From Streptomyces europaeiscabiei (lineage in GTDB: Bacteria; Actinomycetota; Actinomycetes; Streptomycetales; Streptomycetaceae): a stretch of 64,000 bases of DNA. The first letter of the stretch is position 1; every line of letters begins with the position of its first letter. Both the position numbers and the translations under genes were made by a program. The stretch is from positions 3,228,001-3,292,000 of the forward strand of contig NZ_CP107841.1 in the NCBI RefSeq assembly GCF_036346855.1, given 5' to 3'. Shown here in pieces: positions 32,422-40,469 of the stretch. The notes beneath the pieces are model-generated. The model had not been told where the DNA came from. It saw only the letters and a list, made by a program, of their open reading frames with translations, and did no database searches.

Positions 32422-32480
32422 GGCCGCAAAGGCACGCCCAGGCCCGCCGAGGGCGAGCCCGGCCCGATATCGTGTAATAC

Positions 32481-32942
32481 ATGTCTACCCAGAATGACCC
32501 TTACGAGCTGAGTGCGGGTGTGCCCTCGGTCGAGGTCTTCCGTCGTCTGCGCACCGATGCCGGTCTGTCTGACAAGGCCCCCGAGGCGGCCGCGGTCGCC
32601 CTGCCCAACACATGGCACGGGGTGATACTCCGGCACGAGGGGCAGCCCATCGGCATGGGGCGGGTCATCGGTGACGGCGGTACGGCGTTCCAGATCGTCG
32701 ACATCTGCGTCCACCCGGCTCACCAGGGCCGCGGCCTCGGCAAGCGCATCATGGCCGCGCTCACCGAGGAACTGGAGCGCAGGGCGCCCGCCACCGCGTA
32801 CGTCTCGCTGATCGCGGACGGCCCCGCCCGCTTCCTCTACGAGAAGTTCGGCTTCGCCGACACCGCAACGCACGACTCGATCGGCATGTACCGGTTGATG
32901 GACGGGAGTTCCGGACGCAGTGGGGCACGGGCGGAGCCGTAG
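32481..32942 (+). CDS. GNAT family N-acetyltransferase
   Basis: A 153-residue acetyltransferase of the PA4866/YjcF-like short class. Acetyl-CoA loop: VHPAHQGRGLGKRIM (about 76-90). C-terminal FLYEKFGFADT. A PNTWHGVILRHEGQPIGMGRVI block precedes it. The substrate is unknown. It lies 59 bases downstream of the MarR stop. Confidence 0.9.
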   Translation: MSTQNDPYELSAGVPSVEVFRRLRTDAGLSDKAPEAAAVALPNTWHGVILRHEGQPIGMGRVIGDGGTAFQIVDICVHPAHQGRGLGKRIMAALTEELERRAPATAYVSLIADGPARFLYEKFGFADTATHDSIGMYRLMDGSSGRSGARAEP

Positions 32943-33009
32943 CGAGGGCGGGGCGGCGCAAGGCGAATCGCGGTTGCTCTGACGCTCGGGGGCTGTGAGG
33001 GTCTGCCCC

Positions 33010-33861
33010 ATGCCCACCTTTCGCGCACCCGACGGCACCCTCCTCGCCCACCACACGTTCGGGGACGGTCCACCCCTGGTCTGTCTGCCCGGCGGGCCCA
33101 TGCGGGCCTCCGCCTATCTCGGGGAACTCGGGGGGCTGTCCGCGCACCGGCGGCTGGTGATGCTGGATCTTCGGGGGACCGGGGAGTCGGCGGTGCCCGA
33201 GGACAGCGGCTCGTACCGCTGTGACCGGCTCGTCGGGGATGTGGAGGCGCTTCGGGAGGAGTTGGGGGTGGAGCGGGTCGATCTGCTCGCGCACTGCGCC
33301 GGGGCGAATGTCGCGGCGGCCTATGTGCGGGCGTATCCGGAGCGGGTCGGCAGGCTCGCGCTCGTCACGCCCAGTCCGATCGGCGTCGGGATCGAGGTCG
33401 GGATCGAGGACCGGCTCGCCGTCGCCAGGCTGCGTGAGGGCGAGCCATGGTTCGGGGAGGCCTTCGCGGCGTTGCAGGAGGTCGCGGCGGGGCGGGGCAC
33501 GGAACGGCACTGGGCGGCCGTCGCCCCGTTCCTGCACGGGCGCCTGGACGAGGCCGCCCGGGCCCTCGACGCCGCCGACTCCGAGCAGCGCAATCCCGAG
33601 GCCACGGCCGTCTTCGGGAGTGAGGGGGCCTTCGACCCGGAGGGTACGCGCGCCGCGTTCCGGCGGTTCGTTGCGCCCGTGCTCGTGCTCGCCGGGGAGG
33701 TCGATCTCAACTCGCCGCCGAGCGCGATGGGCGAGTACGCCGCGCTGTTCCCGGGCGGTGCCGAGTTCGTCGTACAGCCGGGAGCCGGGCATCATCCGTG
33801 GCTGGACGACGGCGACCGGTTCGTGGAGACCGTCGCGAAGTTCCTGGACCGGGAGAACTGA
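33010..33861 (+). CDS. Alpha/beta hydrolase with Cys at the nucleophile position
   Basis: A 283-residue protein from ATG 33010 (MPTFRAPDGTLL); GTG 32995 is an in-frame alternative. The oxyanion-hole region LPGGPMR and the LDLRGTGES strand match the proline-iminopeptidase-like group. The nucleophile elbow reads LLAHCAGAN, so Cys96 replaces the usual Ser of GHSxG and Ala replaces the first Gly. The acid is likely in LAGEVDLNSP and the His in GAGHHPW. This could be a dienelactone-hydrolase-style Cys enzyme or an altered paralogue. Confidence 0.82.
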   Translation: MPTFRAPDGTLLAHHTFGDGPPLVCLPGGPMRASAYLGELGGLSAHRRLVMLDLRGTGESAVPEDSGSYRCDRLVGDVEALREELGVERVDLLAHCAGANVAAAYVRAYPERVGRLALVTPSPIGVGIEVGIEDRLAVARLREGEPWFGEAFAALQEVAAGRGTERHWAAVAPFLHGRLDEAARALDAADSEQRNPEATAVFGSEGAFDPEGTRAAFRRFVAPVLVLAGEVDLNSPPSAMGEYAALFPGGAEFVVQPGAGHHPWLDDGDRFVETVAKFLDREN

Positions 33862-33863
33862 GA

Positions 33864-33900
33864 GAGGGGACGCTCGCCCCGCAAGGGCGAGCGTCCCCTC
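33864..33900. terminator. Very strong convergent terminator
   Basis: Perfect 16-bp stem GAGGGGACGCTCGCCC / GGGCGAGCGTCCCCTC with a 5-nt loop, separating the hydrolase from the furanose-transport operon. Confidence 0.88.
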
Positions 33901-33915
33901 CCACTCAGATCCCGC

Positions 33916-34950
33916 TCAGGTCTTCTTCCGTGCCGTCATCGCCCGCTGGATCAGGATGAACGCGCACAGCAGCACACCCGTGGCGATCTTCGTCCACCAG
34001 GAGCTGAGGGTGCCCTCGAACTGGATGATGCTCTTGATGAGGCCCAGGACGAGGACGCCGAACAGGGTGCCCAGGACGTAGCCGGAGCCGCCCGTCAGCA
34101 GCGTGCCGCCGATGACGACGGCGGCGATCGCGTCCAGTTCCATGCCGGTGGCGTGGAGCGGGTCGCCGGACTGGATGTAGAGGGTGAAGAGCAGGCCCGC
34201 CAGGGCCGAGCAGAAGCCGGACACCGTGTAGACGGCGATCTTGGTGCCGCCCTGCGGGAGACCCATCAGCATCGCCGACTGCTCGTTGCCGCCGATGGCG
34301 TACACACGGCGGCCGAAGCGGCTGTAGTGGAGGATGTAGAAGGCCGCGGCGAGGACCACGAGGGCGACTATCGCGCCGACGGACAGGAAGCCGATCCCCA
34401 ACTGTGCCTGCGCCTGCGCCAGGCTGCTCACCGTCGAGTCGCCGATGGCGATCGACTCCTTGCTGATGACCAGGCACAGGCCCCGGAAGAGGAAGAGGCC
34501 GGCCAAGGTCACGATGAAGGGCTGGATCTCGAAGTTCTGGATCACATAGCCCATCAGGAAGCCGCCGAAGGCTCCCACGGCCAGGGCCATGGGGATGACC
34601 AGCAGGATCGGCAGGCCCTGGCGTTCCACCAGCCAGGCCGTGAACATCGTGGTGAAGCCGATGACCGAGCCGACGGAGAGGTCGATGCCGCCGGAGAGGA
34701 TCACGAAGGTCGCGCCGACGGCGGCCACCAGCAGGTAGCCGTTGTCGATGAAGAGGTTGAGGAAGACCTGCGGTTCGCCGAACCCGTAGTTCTGGTAGCG
34801 GCTCAGGCCCGTGATGTACATCGCGAGGAAGAGCGCGGCGGTCACCAGGACGGGCAGGCGCCGGTCGGCGAGAAGCGCCGAGACCTTGGACGCGGACGTC
34901 GGTGCCGTACCGCTGTCCTGGGCCGGTGGGGTCTTGGTGGTCGCGGTCAT
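33916..34950 (-). CDS. yjfF: Sugar ABC transporter permease, YjfF type
   Basis: A 344-residue permease of the RbsC/BPD_transp_2 family with 9-10 membrane helices. The hallmark GGIDLSVGSVIG loop (about 104-115) and the EAA-like AIGGNEQSAMLMG segment are present. Gene order (binding protein, ATPase, two permeases) matches YtfQ-YtfR-YtfT-YjfF of E. coli, a galactofuranose importer. Its ATG overlaps the stop of the preceding permease by one base (TGATG), so translation is coupled. It is the last gene of the operon. Confidence 0.92.
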   Translation of the reverse strand: MTATTKTPPAQDSGTAPTSASKVSALLADRRLPVLVTAALFLAMYITGLSRYQNYGFGEPQVFLNLFIDNGYLLVAAVGATFVILSGGIDLSVGSVIGFTTMFTAWLVERQGLPILLVIPMALAVGAFGGFLMGYVIQNFEIQPFIVTLAGLFLFRGLCLVISKESIAIGDSTVSSLAQAQAQLGIGFLSVGAIVALVVLAAAFYILHYSRFGRRVYAIGGNEQSAMLMGLPQGGTKIAVYTVSGFCSALAGLLFTLYIQSGDPLHATGMELDAIAAVVIGGTLLTGGSGYVLGTLFGVLVLGLIKSIIQFEGTLSSWWTKIATGVLLCAFILIQRAMTARKKT

Positions 34951-36086
34951 CACGACACCTCCATCTTCGGGGCAGCCTCGGCGGGCGTCGTGGTGGTCTT
35001 CGCCGGGGCCGCGGGCGACGTGCCGCCGCCGGTCGCGCCGGGCTTGGAGCCGAACCGGGCGCCGAAGACCTTCGCGCGGAACTTCGGGGACTGGAGCAGG
35101 CAGACGACGATGACGACGGCGGCCTTGAAGACCAGGTTGGTCTGGGTGGGCACGCCGATCGTGTAGATCGTCGTCGTGAGGGTCTGGATGACCAGGGCGC
35201 CGACGACCGTGCCGCCGATGGAGAACCGGCCGCCCAGCAGCGAGGTGCCGCCGATCACCACGGCGAGGATCGCGTCCAGCTCGATCCACAGGCCGGCGTT
35301 GTTGCCGTCGGCGGCCGAGGTGTTGGAGCTGATCATCAGGCCCGCGATACCCGCGCACAGGGCGCAGAAGACGTACACCATGATCTTGATGCGGAGGGAC
35401 CGGATGCCGACCAGGCGGCTGGCCTCCGCGTTGCCGCCGACCGACTCGACGAGGAGGCCGAGGGCGGTCTTGCGGGTCAGGGCGACGGTGACGGCGACGA
35501 CGGCCGCGACGACGAAGATGGAGAAGGGCAGCGTCAGCCAGTAGCCGCCGCCGATCAGCTTGTACGGCTCGCTGTTGATGGTGATGATCTGGCCGTCGGT
35601 GATCAGCTGGGCCACACCTCGGCCGGCGACCATGATGATGAGGGTCGCGATGATGGGCTGGATGCCCATCCTGGCCACCAGGAAGCCGTTCCACAGGCCG
35701 CAGACCACCGCCGCCACCAGGCCGATGCCCATGGCCAGGAACACCCCGGCCAGCGCGTTCTGGTCGGCCTGGTCGCTGATGTACGAGCAGGTCAGGGCGC
35801 CGGTGATGGCGACGACCGCGCCGACGGAGAGGTCGATGCCGCCGGTGGCGATGACCAGGGTCATGCCGACCGCCACCAGGATCAGGGGCGAGCCGAACAG
35901 CACGATCGAGACGAGGCTGCCGTAGAGGTGGCCGTCCGTCATCCTGATCGAGAAGAAGTCGGGGGTGAAGGGGACGTTGACGAGCAGCAGGGCTACCAGG
36001 ACCGCGACGGGCCAGAACAGGTGGTGGTGCGTCAGCGCTCGCCAGCGGGACGTCGTGGCTGTCGTGGCCGCGGGTGGGGTGCTCAC
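34950..36086 (-). CDS. Sugar ABC transporter permease, YtfT type
   Basis: A 378-residue permease with 9-10 helices and GGIDLSVGAVVAI, plus a GGNAEASRLVGI cytoplasmic loop. A C-terminal Thr/Ala/Pro-rich tail of about 45 residues is longer than in enterobacterial YtfT. GTG 36086 overlaps the ATPase stop (GTGA). It pairs with the YjfF-like protein to form a heterodimeric channel. Confidence 0.92.
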   Translation of the reverse strand: MSTPPAATTATTSRWRALTHHHLFWPVAVLVALLLVNVPFTPDFFSIRMTDGHLYGSLVSIVLFGSPLILVAVGMTLVIATGGIDLSVGAVVAITGALTCSYISDQADQNALAGVFLAMGIGLVAAVVCGLWNGFLVARMGIQPIIATLIIMVAGRGVAQLITDGQIITINSEPYKLIGGGYWLTLPFSIFVVAAVVAVTVALTRKTALGLLVESVGGNAEASRLVGIRSLRIKIMVYVFCALCAGIAGLMISSNTSAADGNNAGLWIELDAILAVVIGGTSLLGGRFSIGGTVVGALVIQTLTTTIYTIGVPTQTNLVFKAAVVIVVCLLQSPKFRAKVFGARFGSKPGATGGGTSPAAPAKTTTTPAEAAPKMEVS

Positions 36087-37615
36087 TGGTGTTCTCCGCT
36101 CGCGATGGTCTCCAGGATCTTGCTGGTGGTGATCTCCGGCCCGTTGGTGAGCTTCGCGACCAGCTTGCGGTCGCGCAGCACGCCGATGGTGTGGCTGAGG
36201 CGGAGGACCTCCTCCAGCTCGGCCGCGATGTAGAGCACGGACATGCCGTCCTCGGAGAGGGACACCACGAGCTTCTGGATCTCGGCCTTGGCGCCGACGT
36301 CGATGCCCCGGGTGGGCTCGTCGAGGATCAGCAGCTTCGGCTGGGTGATCAGCCAGCGGGCGAGCAGCACCTTCTGCTGGTTGCCGCCGCTGAGCTGGCC
36401 GACACGGGCCTCGGGGTTGGCGGGCCGGATGTCGAGGGCCTTGATGTACTTGGCGACGAGTTCGTCGCGCTGGGCGGCCGGGATGGGCCGGGTCCAGCCG
36501 CGGGACGCCTGGAGGGCCAGGATGATGTTCTCCCGGACCGTCAGATCGGGGACCAGGCCCTCGGTCTTGCGGTTCTCCGAGCAGAACGCGACCCCGGCGC
36601 CGATGGCGTCGTTCGGGGCGTTCATCGGGATCTGCTTGCCGCCCACGGTGACCTTGCCGCTGTCGGGCTGGTCGGCGCCGAAGAGCAGCCGGGCGAGTTC
36701 GGTGCGACCCGAGCCGAGCAGACCGGCGAGGCCCACGACCTCGCCCTTCTTGATGTCCAGGTCGAAGGGGGCGATGCCGCCCGTGCGCCCGAGGCCGTCC
36801 GCGTGCAGCAGGGTCTCGCCGACGTCGGCGTGCAGCTGCTGCTCGTGGAGCTCCTCGAGCTGGTCCAGGTCCTTGCCGATCATCAGCTGGATCAGGCCGA
36901 CCTGGTCGAGTTCGCTGACCATGTGCTCGCCGACGAGGGTGCCGTTGCGCAGGACGGTCATGCGGTCGCAGATCTCGTAGATCTGGTCGAGGAAGTGGGA
37001 GACGAAGAGGATCGCGACACCCTCGTCCTTCAACCGCCGCATCAGACGGAAGAGTTCGAGGACCTCGTCGCGGTCGAGGCTGGACGTCGGCTCGTCGAGG
37101 ACGAGGACCTTGGTGCCCTTCCCCTCCTCACCGCCGGTGCCCACCGACCGTACGATCGCGACCAGTTGCTGCACGGCCAGCGGGTACGAGGACAGCGGTG
37201 CCGTCACGTCGATGTCGAGGCCGAGCCGGTCGACCAGCTCCGCGGCCTCCTTGCGCAGCTGCTTCCACTGGATGCGGCCGAAGCGGGTCGGTTCGCGGCC
37301 GATGAAGATGTTCTCCGCCACCGACAGGTTGGGGCAGAGGTTGACCTCCTGGTAGACCGTGTTGATCCCGGCCTGCTGCGCCTGCAGCGGGCTGGCGAAC
37401 CGCACGGACTCGCCGTCGAGGGTGATCGTGCCGCCGTCCAGGGAGTAGACCCCGGTCAGCACCTTGATCAGGGTGGACTTGCCGGCGCCGTTCTCGCCCA
37501 TCAGAGCGTGTATCTCGCCGGGGAAGAGCCGGAAGTCGACGCCCGACAGAGCCCTTACGCCCGGGAACTCTTTGACTATGCCCGTCATCTCCAGGACGGG
37601 CCGCGGCTCTGCCAT
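36083..37615 (-). CDS. Sugar ABC transporter ATP-binding protein, YtfR type
   Basis: A 510-residue double-domain ATPase. The first half has Walker [10 protein letters not shown], a degenerate signature (SSYPLAVQQLVAI) and Walker B VLVLDEPTSSLD. The second half has an atypical Walker A (GLLGSGRTE), signature [12 protein letters not shown] and Walker [15 protein letters not shown], as in the RbsA/MglA family. ATG 37615 has AGGAGA nine bases upstream, next to a hairpin at 37633-37652. It is separated from the binding-protein gene by a structured 245-base gap. Confidence 0.94.
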   Translation of the reverse strand: MAEPRPVLEMTGIVKEFPGVRALSGVDFRLFPGEIHALMGENGAGKSTLIKVLTGVYSLDGGTITLDGESVRFASPLQAQQAGINTVYQEVNLCPNLSVAENIFIGREPTRFGRIQWKQLRKEAAELVDRLGLDIDVTAPLSSYPLAVQQLVAIVRSVGTGGEEGKGTKVLVLDEPTSSLDRDEVLELFRLMRRLKDEGVAILFVSHFLDQIYEICDRMTVLRNGTLVGEHMVSELDQVGLIQLMIGKDLDQLEELHEQQLHADVGETLLHADGLGRTGGIAPFDLDIKKGEVVGLAGLLGSGRTELARLLFGADQPDSGKVTVGGKQIPMNAPNDAIGAGVAFCSENRKTEGLVPDLTVRENIILALQASRGWTRPIPAAQRDELVAKYIKALDIRPANPEARVGQLSGGNQQKVLLARWLITQPKLLILDEPTRGIDVGAKAEIQKLVVSLSEDGMSVLYIAAELEEVLRLSHTIGVLRDRKLVAKLTNGPEITTSKILETIASGEHQ

Positions 37616-37860
37616 AAGTCTCCTAGCGAGGACCACCGGCTTTGCCCGGTGGGGGAATTCACTTATCTGGGCTGTGTTACGTACATCCCGCCCCAAAAGG
37701 GGTCGGTTCGGGCTGGACCGCAACCTTCGGGTTGGAAGCCCGCACATGGGGCGGAGTCACGGCAGCGCCCTCGTGCAAGGGAATCGCCGCAGGCCCGCAG
37801 GGGCCCGGCCGACCGAGGTCTCGGCCGGCCGGAGGCTCCCTGACCGGTGGGCGTGGTGGG
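37616..37860 (-). other. Structured intercistronic region of the furanose-importer operon
   Basis: In the minus-strand transcript several hairpins follow the binding-protein stop: a near-perfect GGCCGACCGAG/CTCGGCCGGCC stem (about 37807-37830), a UUCG-type hairpin CAACC-TTCG-GGTTG near 37724, CCCC-AAAA-GGGG near 37692, and CCACCGG/CCGGTGG (37633-37652) just upstream of the ATPase ribosome site. No coding frame is seen. It probably lowers downstream expression relative to the binding protein. Confidence 0.65.
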
Positions 37861-38874
37861 TCAGTACTTGCGGGTGGGGAGGGCGTCCTTGGCCTGGTCC
37901 TGCATGAAGTCGCTCTCCTTGGTCTTGATCCAGCGATCGACCGTCTCGCCGTCCTTGACCTTCTGCACGACCTCCATCAGCTGGGGGCCGAGCAGCGGGT
38001 TGCACTCGACGATGGCGTTGATCTTGCCCTCGGACATGGCGATGAAGCCGTCCTTCACGCCGTCGACCGTGACGATCAGGATGTCCTTGCCGGGCTTCTT
38101 GCCGGCCGCCTCGATGGCCTGGATGGCACCGATACCCATGTCGTCGTTGTGCGCGAACAGCACGTCGATGTCCGGGTTGGACTGCAGGAAGGCCGCCATG
38201 ACCTGCTTGCCGCCGGCGCGGGTGAACTCACCGGTCTGGCTGACGACGATCTCCCAGTCGTCCTTGTGCTCCGCGTCCATGACCTCCTTGAAGCCCTTGG
38301 CGCGCTCGATCGCGGGGGCGGCACCGGTGGTGCCCTCCAGCTGTGCGATCTTCACCTTGCCCTTGTGGCCGGCCTTCTCCAGGACCTTCTCCAGGATCTT
38401 GGCGGCGCGGCGGCCCTCGTCCGTGAAGTCGGAGCCGACCAGGGTGACGAACAGGGACTCGTCGGAGGTCTCGACGGAGCGGTCGGTCAGGACGACCGGG
38501 ATCTTCTTGGCCTTGGCCTCCTTCAGCACCGCGTCCCAGCCGGTGACGACCACCGGCGAGAAGGCGATGACGTCCACGCCCTGGGTGATGTAGCTGCGGA
38601 TCGCGGAGATCTGGTTCTCCTGCTTCTGCTGCGCGTCGGAGAACTTGAGGTTGTAACCCGCCTCCTTGGCCGCCGACTTCACCGAGTCGGTGTTGGCGCT
38701 GCGCCAGCCGCTCTCGGAGCCGACCTGGGAGAAGCCGAGGGTGATCTTCTTGCTGCCGCCGTCGCCGCCGGAGCCGGAGGTACCGGTGGAGGTGTCCTCC
38801 TTGGCGCAGGCCGCCAGACCCGTCGCGGCCGCCACGCCGACTGCCGCGGTGAGGAAGTTACGTCTGTTGAGCAT
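37861..38874 (-). CDS. Sugar-binding lipoprotein, YtfQ type, with Tat-like signal
   Basis: The protein has 337 residues. The signal MLNRRNFLTAAVG has a twin-arginine pattern (RRNFL) and ends in the lipobox LAAC, suggesting Tat export and lipid anchoring. The periplasmic-binding-protein family 4 fold follows: GFSQVGSESGWR, ITQGVDVIAFSPVVVTGWD and DVLFAHNDDMGIGAI, all similar to galactofuranose-binding YtfQ. ATG 38874 has AAAGGAGAAG upstream. It is the first gene of the import operon, probably under the adjacent LacI regulator and/or the shared CGAAATTTCG-like site. Confidence 0.92.
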   Translation of the reverse strand: MLNRRNFLTAAVGVAAATGLAACAKEDTSTGTSGSGGDGGSKKITLGFSQVGSESGWRSANTDSVKSAAKEAGYNLKFSDAQQKQENQISAIRSYITQGVDVIAFSPVVVTGWDAVLKEAKAKKIPVVLTDRSVETSDESLFVTLVGSDFTDEGRRAAKILEKVLEKAGHKGKVKIAQLEGTTGAAPAIERAKGFKEVMDAEHKDDWEIVVSQTGEFTRAGGKQVMAAFLQSNPDIDVLFAHNDDMGIGAIQAIEAAGKKPGKDILIVTVDGVKDGFIAMSEGKINAIVECNPLLGPQLMEVVQKVKDGETVDRWIKTKESDFMQDQAKDALPTRKY

Positions 38875-38960
38875 GTCTTCTCCTTTGAAGAGCCGGTCCG
38901 AGGGCGGACCGTTGTTACTCGTGGTGGACCGGCCGCACTGCGTCCAACCTGTCGATCATT

Positions 38961-38974
38961 GTTCGAAATGTCGG
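38961..38974 (-). promoter_or_regulatory. Shared operator-like motif, site A (upstream of sugar-binding protein)
   Basis: GTTCGAAATGTCGG (plus strand), about 87 bp before the ytfQ-like start. It aligns with sites at 41528-41556 and 43851-43866 around a CGAAAT/ATTTCG core. Confidence 0.6.
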
Positions 38975-39016
38975 CCATACTGAGAGAGGAAAAGCGTTCG
39001 GTTATTCGAGGCCGCG

Positions 39017-40063
39017 TCAGCCCGGCGGGGCCCCCGGTGGGGGCAGATACGGGAAGGTGCTGGCGCGGACGACGAGTTGGGGCTCTATGGCGATCCGGGA
39101 CGGCCCGGCAGGGGTCCGGCCCTCGATCAGGTCGAGCAGCAGGGCGATGCTCCGCTGGCCCACCGTGGCGAAGTCCTGCCGGACGGTGGTGAGCGGTGGG
39201 GCGAAGAACTCCGACTCCGGGATGTCGTCGAAGCCGGCCACCGCGACGTCCTGGGGCGTGCGTACGCCCGCCTCCCGCAGCGCGCGCAACACCCCCAGCG
39301 CCATCTGGTCGTTGGCGACGAACACGGCGGTCAGACCGCGGCCCACCCAGCCGGCCAGTTCCTGGCCCGCCCGGTAGCCCGACAGCGGGCTCCAGTCCCC
39401 GCGCAGCGGCTGCGGCGGCTCGATGCCGGCCTCTTCGAGGGTGGCCCGCCAGCCGACGGTCCGGTCCGCCGCCTCCTGCCAGTCCTCGGGACCGGCGAGG
39501 TGCCAGACCCTACGGTGCCCCGCGGCGAGCAGATGGCCGGTGGCCAGCCGCGCGCCCAGTTCCTGGTCCACGTTGACGCTGGGTATCTCCGAACCGGAGC
39601 CCGTGCCAACGGCCACCACCGGGAAGGGGTGGCGCAGTTCGGCGAGGGCCGCGACCGCCGACCGCTGTGGGGCGAGGGCGATCACCCCCTCCACACCGCC
39701 GTCGCTGAGGCGGTCGACCGCCTCGGAGAGCGTCTCCACGGTCAGTTCGCGCAGACTGACCGTCGAGACGAGGTACCCCTCGGCGCGGGCCGCCTCCTCC
39801 AGCGCGAACAGCGTGCTGGCCGGCCCGTAGAGCGTGGTGTTGGAGGCGACCACGCCCAGCGTCTGGGTGCGCCGGGTCACCAGGGCCCGTGCGGAGGAGT
39901 TGCGACGGTAGCCCATCTCCTCGATCGCGCGCTGCACCCTGGCCCGGGTCTCGTTCCTCACGTTGGGGTGGTCCCCCAGGACGCGGGAGACGGTCTGGTG
40001 GGAGACACCGGCCTGGCGGGCCACGTCGGCCATGGTGGGCGGCCGGAGCTGCGAGTGGGTCAC
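39017..40063 (-). CDS. LacI family transcriptional regulator
   Basis: A 348-residue protein from GTG 40063, with GAGGAGG seven bases upstream; the longer frame is rejected. The N-terminal LacI helix-turn-helix (MADVARQAGVSHQTVSRVL; hinge YRRNSSARALVTRRT) is followed by a periplasmic-binding-like ligand domain with VFVANDQMALGVLRAL and VAGFDDIPES. It sits directly upstream of the YtfQ-type operon on the same strand, so a sugar-released repressor of that importer is likely. A LacI-type operator lies in its own promoter. Confidence 0.93.
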   Translation of the reverse strand: MTHSQLRPPTMADVARQAGVSHQTVSRVLGDHPNVRNETRARVQRAIEEMGYRRNSSARALVTRRTQTLGVVASNTTLYGPASTLFALEEAARAEGYLVSTVSLRELTVETLSEAVDRLSDGGVEGVIALAPQRSAVAALAELRHPFPVVAVGTGSGSEIPSVNVDQELGARLATGHLLAAGHRRVWHLAGPEDWQEAADRTVGWRATLEEAGIEPPQPLRGDWSPLSGYRAGQELAGWVGRGLTAVFVANDQMALGVLRALREAGVRTPQDVAVAGFDDIPESEFFAPPLTTVRQDFATVGQRSIALLLDLIEGRTPAGPSRIAIEPQLVVRASTFPYLPPPGAPPG

Positions 40064-40307
40064 GGCCGCACCTCCTCGGCGGTCGACGGTGGACAGGTTC
40101 GTGCTGCGGGTAAGTCCTGTGGTGGCGATGGATCCCTCGCCACGGACGGGCCTTGTGCGGCGGGCGGATGGTTCCGCGCCGTCGGCTTCACGCCGCGATT
40201 CCGGAAAGCCCCAGGTCAGCCACTGGTAAGGCGAGTTGGAGCGCTGTTGGCACGACGCTCGTACCTCCTCGGATGCCCTGGGGCGTCGACTGATGAATGC
40301 GGAGGTC

Positions 40308-40338
40308 ATTGTGAGCGCTAACAATTCATGGCGGTCAA
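40308..40338 (-). promoter_or_regulatory. LacI-type operator and promoter of the regulator gene
   Basis: The dyad TTGTGAGC-GCTAACAA (40309-40324, one mismatch) has the central CG typical of LacI operators. On the minus strand -35 TTGACC (40338-40333) and -10 CACAAT (40313-40308) flank it with a 19-bp gap. This supports autoregulation of the LacI gene. Confidence 0.7.
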
Positions 40339-40469
40339 GAGGGATGCGTCAGGGAAGGCGTCACGGTTGAATAACGCGGCAGTCGGCGCGAGTGAGGAAC
40401 GGCCGTCCGGGACACCACGAAGCCCCCGGGCGCGGACCCCGGCCCGGGGGCTTCGACCTGCGGTTATCG

